Assembly: GCA_031396505.1 (NCBI GenBank)
Contig: JANNKX010000307.1
Location: 1-7,870, forward strand
DNA from: JAAFHS01 sp031396505
GTDB taxonomy: Bacteria > Pseudomonadota > Alphaproteobacteria > Rhodobacterales > Rhodobacteraceae
Length of the DNA stretch: 7,870 nucleotides
Reading direction: 5' to 3'
Shown piece by piece: positions 5,859-7,870 of this stretch. Each line of letters starts with the position of its first letter. The stretch's first letter is position 1. Both the position numbers and the translations under genes were made by a program. The notes beneath the pieces are model-generated. The model was given only the letters and a program-made list of their open reading frames with translations, searched no databases and had not been told where the DNA came from.

Positions 5859-7553
5859 ATGACCGACCTTTCCCATCTGATTGCCACCGGGCGCGGCGAG
5901 GTGCCCGCCGATATCGTGCTGCGCGGGGGACGGGTGTTCGATCTGATCACCGGCGATCTGGTGGCCACGGACGTGGCGATCACGGGCGATACGATTGTGG
6001 GGGTGTTTGGGGATTATGATGCCCACCAGGTGATTGATGTGGCGGGGCAGATCATCGTGCCGGGGTTTATCGATACGCATCTGCATATTGAATCGTCGCT
6101 GGTGACGCCGTTTGAATTTGACCGTTGCGTCTGCCCGTGCGGGGTGACGACGGCGATTTGTGACCCGCATGAGATTGCCAATGTCTGCGGGATGGCGGGG
6201 ATCCATTATTTTCTGGATGCCGCCGCCCACACGCTGATGGATATCCGCGTGCAACTGTCGTCCTGCGTGCCGTCCACGCATATGGAGACCGCTGGCGCGC
6301 GGCTGGAGGCGGGCGATCTGATCCCGCTGATGGATCATCCGGGTGTGATCGGGCTGGCGGAGTTCATGAACTTTCCCGGTGTGCTGGCGCGCGATCCGGC
6401 CTGCATGGCAAAACTGCAGGCGTTTCGTGGGCGGCATATCGACGGGCATGCGCCGTTGCTACGGGGGCGCGATCTGAACGGTTACATCGCGGCAGGGATC
6501 TGTACGGAACACGAGGCGACGACGGCCGAGGAAGGGCTGGAAAAGCTACGCAAAGGGTTGCGGGTGCTGATCCGGGAAGGGTCAGTCAGCAAGGATTTGC
6601 ATGCGCTGGCACCTTTGCTGACGGAACGGCATGCGCCGTATTTGTGTTTCTGCACCGATGACCGCAACCCGCTGGATATCGCGGAACATGGGCATCTGGA
6701 TTACATGATCCGCACGGCGATAGCACTTGGTTGTGCGCCGCTGGCGGTTTACCGCGTGGCGTCCTTAAGTGCGGCAGAGGCGTTCGGGTTGAAGGACCGG
6801 GGGTTGATTGCACCGGGCAAGCGGGCGGATATCGTGGTGATTGATACGCTGGAAGGGTGCCATGCCCGCATGGTTTTTGCAGGCGGGCGGCTGGCGGGTG
6901 CAGCGGCGTTTGGCGCGCGGGGCACGGTGGCGCCGGTGGGGCGGCGGTCGGTGAAAGCGCCGCTGGTGAGCGCGCAGGATTTCCGTACCGGGGGCAACCG
7001 GGTGGAAACGCCGGTGATCGGAATTATTCCCGGCAAGATCATCACGCAGCATCTGACGTTTGATGTAGCACCCGAGGATGGCGACAAGCGGCCCGATATC
7101 GCGCGCGATCTGGTAAAAATCGCAGTGATCGAACGGCATGGGGTGAACGGCAACAGGGCGACGGGGTTTGTGCAGGGGTTCGGGCTGCAACGCGGCGCAA
7201 TTGCGGGGACGGTGTGCCACGACCATCACAATATCGCGGTGGTGGGGGCGGATTACGATGACATGGCGCTGGCGGTAAACCGGCTGGGGCAGATCGAGGG
7301 CGGGTTCGTGGTCGTGGAAGGTGGCAAGGTTCAGGCGGAACTCGCGCTGCCGGTGGCGGGGTTGATGTCACTGGAGCCGTTTGAGGTGGTGCAGGGCGCG
7401 CTGGTCGGTTTGCGCGCGGCGGCACGGGAACTGGGGGTGACGTTGGAAGAGCCGTTTTTGCAATTGGCGTTTTTGTGCCTGCCGGTGATCCCGCATCTGA
7501 AGATCACGGATATGGGGATGGTGGATGTGGACCGGTTTGAGATTTTGCCGTGA
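5859..7553 (+). CDS. ade: Adenine deaminase
   Basis: This 564-residue cytoplasmic amidohydrolase should convert adenine and water to hypoxanthine and ammonia in purine salvage. The length is normal for the family. The metal-dependent amidohydrolase core shows GFIDTHLHIESS (69-80, metal-ligand H74 and H76), DPHEIANVCG (102-111), GLAEFMN (165-171), RGRHIDGHAP (190-199), CTEHEAT (215-221) and CTDDRNPLD (265-273) with the catalytic-type aspartate. A return to the beta-sandwich follows (LIAPGKRADIVVID, 316-329). The C-terminal domain typical of adenine deaminases carries TPVIGIIPGKIITQHL (384-399), HGVNGNRATGFVQGFGLQRGAIAGTVCHDHHNIAVVG (427-463) and LPVIPHLKITDMGMVDV near the end. It is divergent from the DMT transporter gene and is followed by a terminator-like hairpin at 7565. 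Adenosine deaminases are unrelated in length and motifs, so misassignment is unlikely. Confidence 0.94.
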   Translation: MTDLSHLIATGRGEVPADIVLRGGRVFDLITGDLVATDVAITGDTIVGVFGDYDAHQVIDVAGQIIVPGFIDTHLHIESSLVTPFEFDRCVCPCGVTTAICDPHEIANVCGMAGIHYFLDAAAHTLMDIRVQLSSCVPSTHMETAGARLEAGDLIPLMDHPGVIGLAEFMNFPGVLARDPACMAKLQAFRGRHIDGHAPLLRGRDLNGYIAAGICTEHEATTAEEGLEKLRKGLRVLIREGSVSKDLHALAPLLTERHAPYLCFCTDDRNPLDIAEHGHLDYMIRTAIALGCAPLAVYRVASLSAAEAFGLKDRGLIAPGKRADIVVIDTLEGCHARMVFAGGRLAGAAAFGARGTVAPVGRRSVKAPLVSAQDFRTGGNRVETPVIGIIPGKIITQHLTFDVAPEDGDKRPDIARDLVKIAVIERHGVNGNRATGFVQGFGLQRGAIAGTVCHDHHNIAVVGADYDDMALAVNRLGQIEGGFVVVEGGKVQAELALPVAGLMSLEPFEVVQGALVGLRAAARELGVTLEEPFLQLAFLCLPVIPHLKITDMGMVDVDRFEILP

Positions 7554-7564
7554 CTTCAGGGGGG

Positions 7565-7586
7565 AAATTGACGGCTGTCAATTTTT
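7565..7586 (+). terminator. Terminator-like hairpin after ade
   Basis: AAATTGAC (7565-7572) pairs perfectly with GTCAATTT (7577-7584) around a GGCT tetraloop, and the run of T's continues to 7586. It lies 12 bases after the ade stop codon. The stem is AT-rich and therefore weak, but the short loop plus T-run is the layout of an intrinsic terminator. Confidence 0.68.
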
Positions 7587-7611
7587 GAGTATTCGTCATG
7601 AAATCAATATG

Positions 7612-7640
7612 TTGACTTTGTTTGTCAGGGTCAGTTTAAG
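7612..7640 (+). promoter_or_regulatory. Sigma-70-like promoter candidate
   Basis: TTGACT (7612-7617, 5 of 6 to the -35 consensus) is followed at exactly 17 bases by TTTAAG (7635-7640, 4 of 6 to the -10 consensus) in an AT-rich island within GC-rich DNA. Transcription would start near 7647 and run into the large inverted repeat at 7666. No coding gene follows inside the window, so the target is unknown. AT-rich DNA gives such matches by chance. Confidence 0.3.
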
Positions 7641-7665
7641 ATTTTATTAACGTTTTGCGGTCGAA

Positions 7666-7736
7666 GGGGAAGATGGGCAAATTGCCCATCCTACGCAACG
7701 CCGATCCGTAGGATGGGCAATTTGCCCATCATCCCC
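7666..7736. repeat. Compound inverted repeat (REP/BIME-like)
   Basis: Arm 1 (7672-7695) and arm 2 (7707-7730) are perfect 24-base reverse complements separated by an 11-base spacer (7696-7706). After one A/A mismatch (7671/7731) the pairing continues for five more bases, GGGGA (7666-7670) with TCCCC (7732-7736), so 29 of 30 positions pair. Each arm also contains its own 19-base palindrome, GATGGGCAA-A-TTGCCCATC and its complement. The element can therefore form one long hairpin or two small ones. The GTAGGATGGGCAA core resembles dispersed intergenic repeats that I recall from proteobacterial genomes. Whether it is repeated elsewhere in this genome cannot be seen here, so REP/BIME status is inference while the symmetry is direct. 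It could also be a strong transcription barrier. Confidence 0.85.
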
Positions 7737-7870
7737 GTCCGTTCAGCCACCCGACCAAGCGCACGGCGCGGCGACGTCACCTATGCGCTGACGATGGCAT
7801 TGCCGATCGTTCGGTGCGATGCTCGCACTCGGATCTCCGACGCGCCGACGCATCGAGGTCGCTCGAAGGC
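7737..7870. other. CG-rich tail with short inverted repeats, no supported gene
   Basis: No reading frame here has a credible start plus ribosome site. The longest is an ATG at 7794 that stays open for 25 codons to the window edge with no Shine-Dalgarno. Short perfect inverted repeats follow each other: CCGA-TCGT-TCGG (7803-7814), GTGCGA-TGC-TCGCAC (7814-7828) and CGAG-GTCG-CTCG (7854-7865). They might belong to a structured RNA or regulatory region that continues past the window, but short CG-rich repeats are expected by chance. Confidence 0.35.

Noticed and set aside
5769..6449. Upstream in-frame extension of the transporter reading frame (about 227 codons) on the minus strand
   Set aside because: It is antisense to the well-supported adenine deaminase, has low-complexity His/Arg-rich composition and no family resemblance. 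High-GC coding bias leaves antisense frames open.
7666..7736. CRISPR repeat-spacer unit
   Set aside because: There are only two copies in inverted rather than direct orientation, with an 11-base gap, which does not fit a CRISPR array.
7666..7736. Insertion sequence terminal inverted repeats
   Set aside because: The arms are 11 bases apart with no transposase gene between them and no target-site duplication could be recognised.
7794..7870. Possible start of a new plus-strand gene at the window edge
   Set aside because: Only 25 codons are visible, with no Shine-Dalgarno and no recognisable protein motif.

Overview
The window looks like a chromosomal segment from an alphaproteobacterium, most likely a Rhodobacterales (Roseobacter/Rhodobacter-type) species. 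The grounds are high GC with strong third-position GC bias, a fructose-type ABC operon laid out like rhizobial frcBCAK, and tightly packed genes with ATGA stop/start overlaps. No tool was run; family assignments rest on motifs read from the translations, and species placement is inference.

Layout. (1) Positions 2-3214, + strand: a carbohydrate ABC importer operon in the order binding protein (C-terminal part only, cut by the window start), permease, single-domain ATPase, and a small P-loop kinase. A stem-loop sits between the binding-protein and permease genes. The last three genes are linked by two 4-base ATGA overlaps. (2) Positions 3342-4796, + strand: a vanadium-dependent haloperoxidase-family protein with every vanadate-binding position present. 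(3) Positions 4827-5768, - strand: a ten-helix EamA/DMT-family transporter, convergent with the haloperoxidase; a GC-rich hairpin fills the gap between their stop codons. (4) Positions 5859-7553, + strand: a full-length adenine deaminase, divergent from the transporter across a 90-base gap that holds a small palindrome. (5) Positions 7554-7870: no convincing gene. It contains a short terminator-like hairpin, an AT-rich stretch with a promoter-like sequence, a large compound inverted repeat (two 24-base perfect arms, each containing its own 19-base palindrome), and a CG-rich tail with several short inverted repeats.

How the parts fit. The frc-type genes would bring a sugar (fructose, possibly ribose or mannose) into the cell, and the kinase may act on the imported sugar or a related metabolite. 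Adenine deaminase feeds purine salvage (adenine to hypoxanthine plus ammonia). The divergent DMT transporter could move a related metabolite, but only its position suggests this. The haloperoxidase appears to be a stand-alone gene. I see no convincing new multi-gene system. The most noteworthy items are the compound inverted repeat near the end and the intact vanadate site, with chloroperoxidase-like flanking residues, in a haloperoxidase that has no signal peptide.
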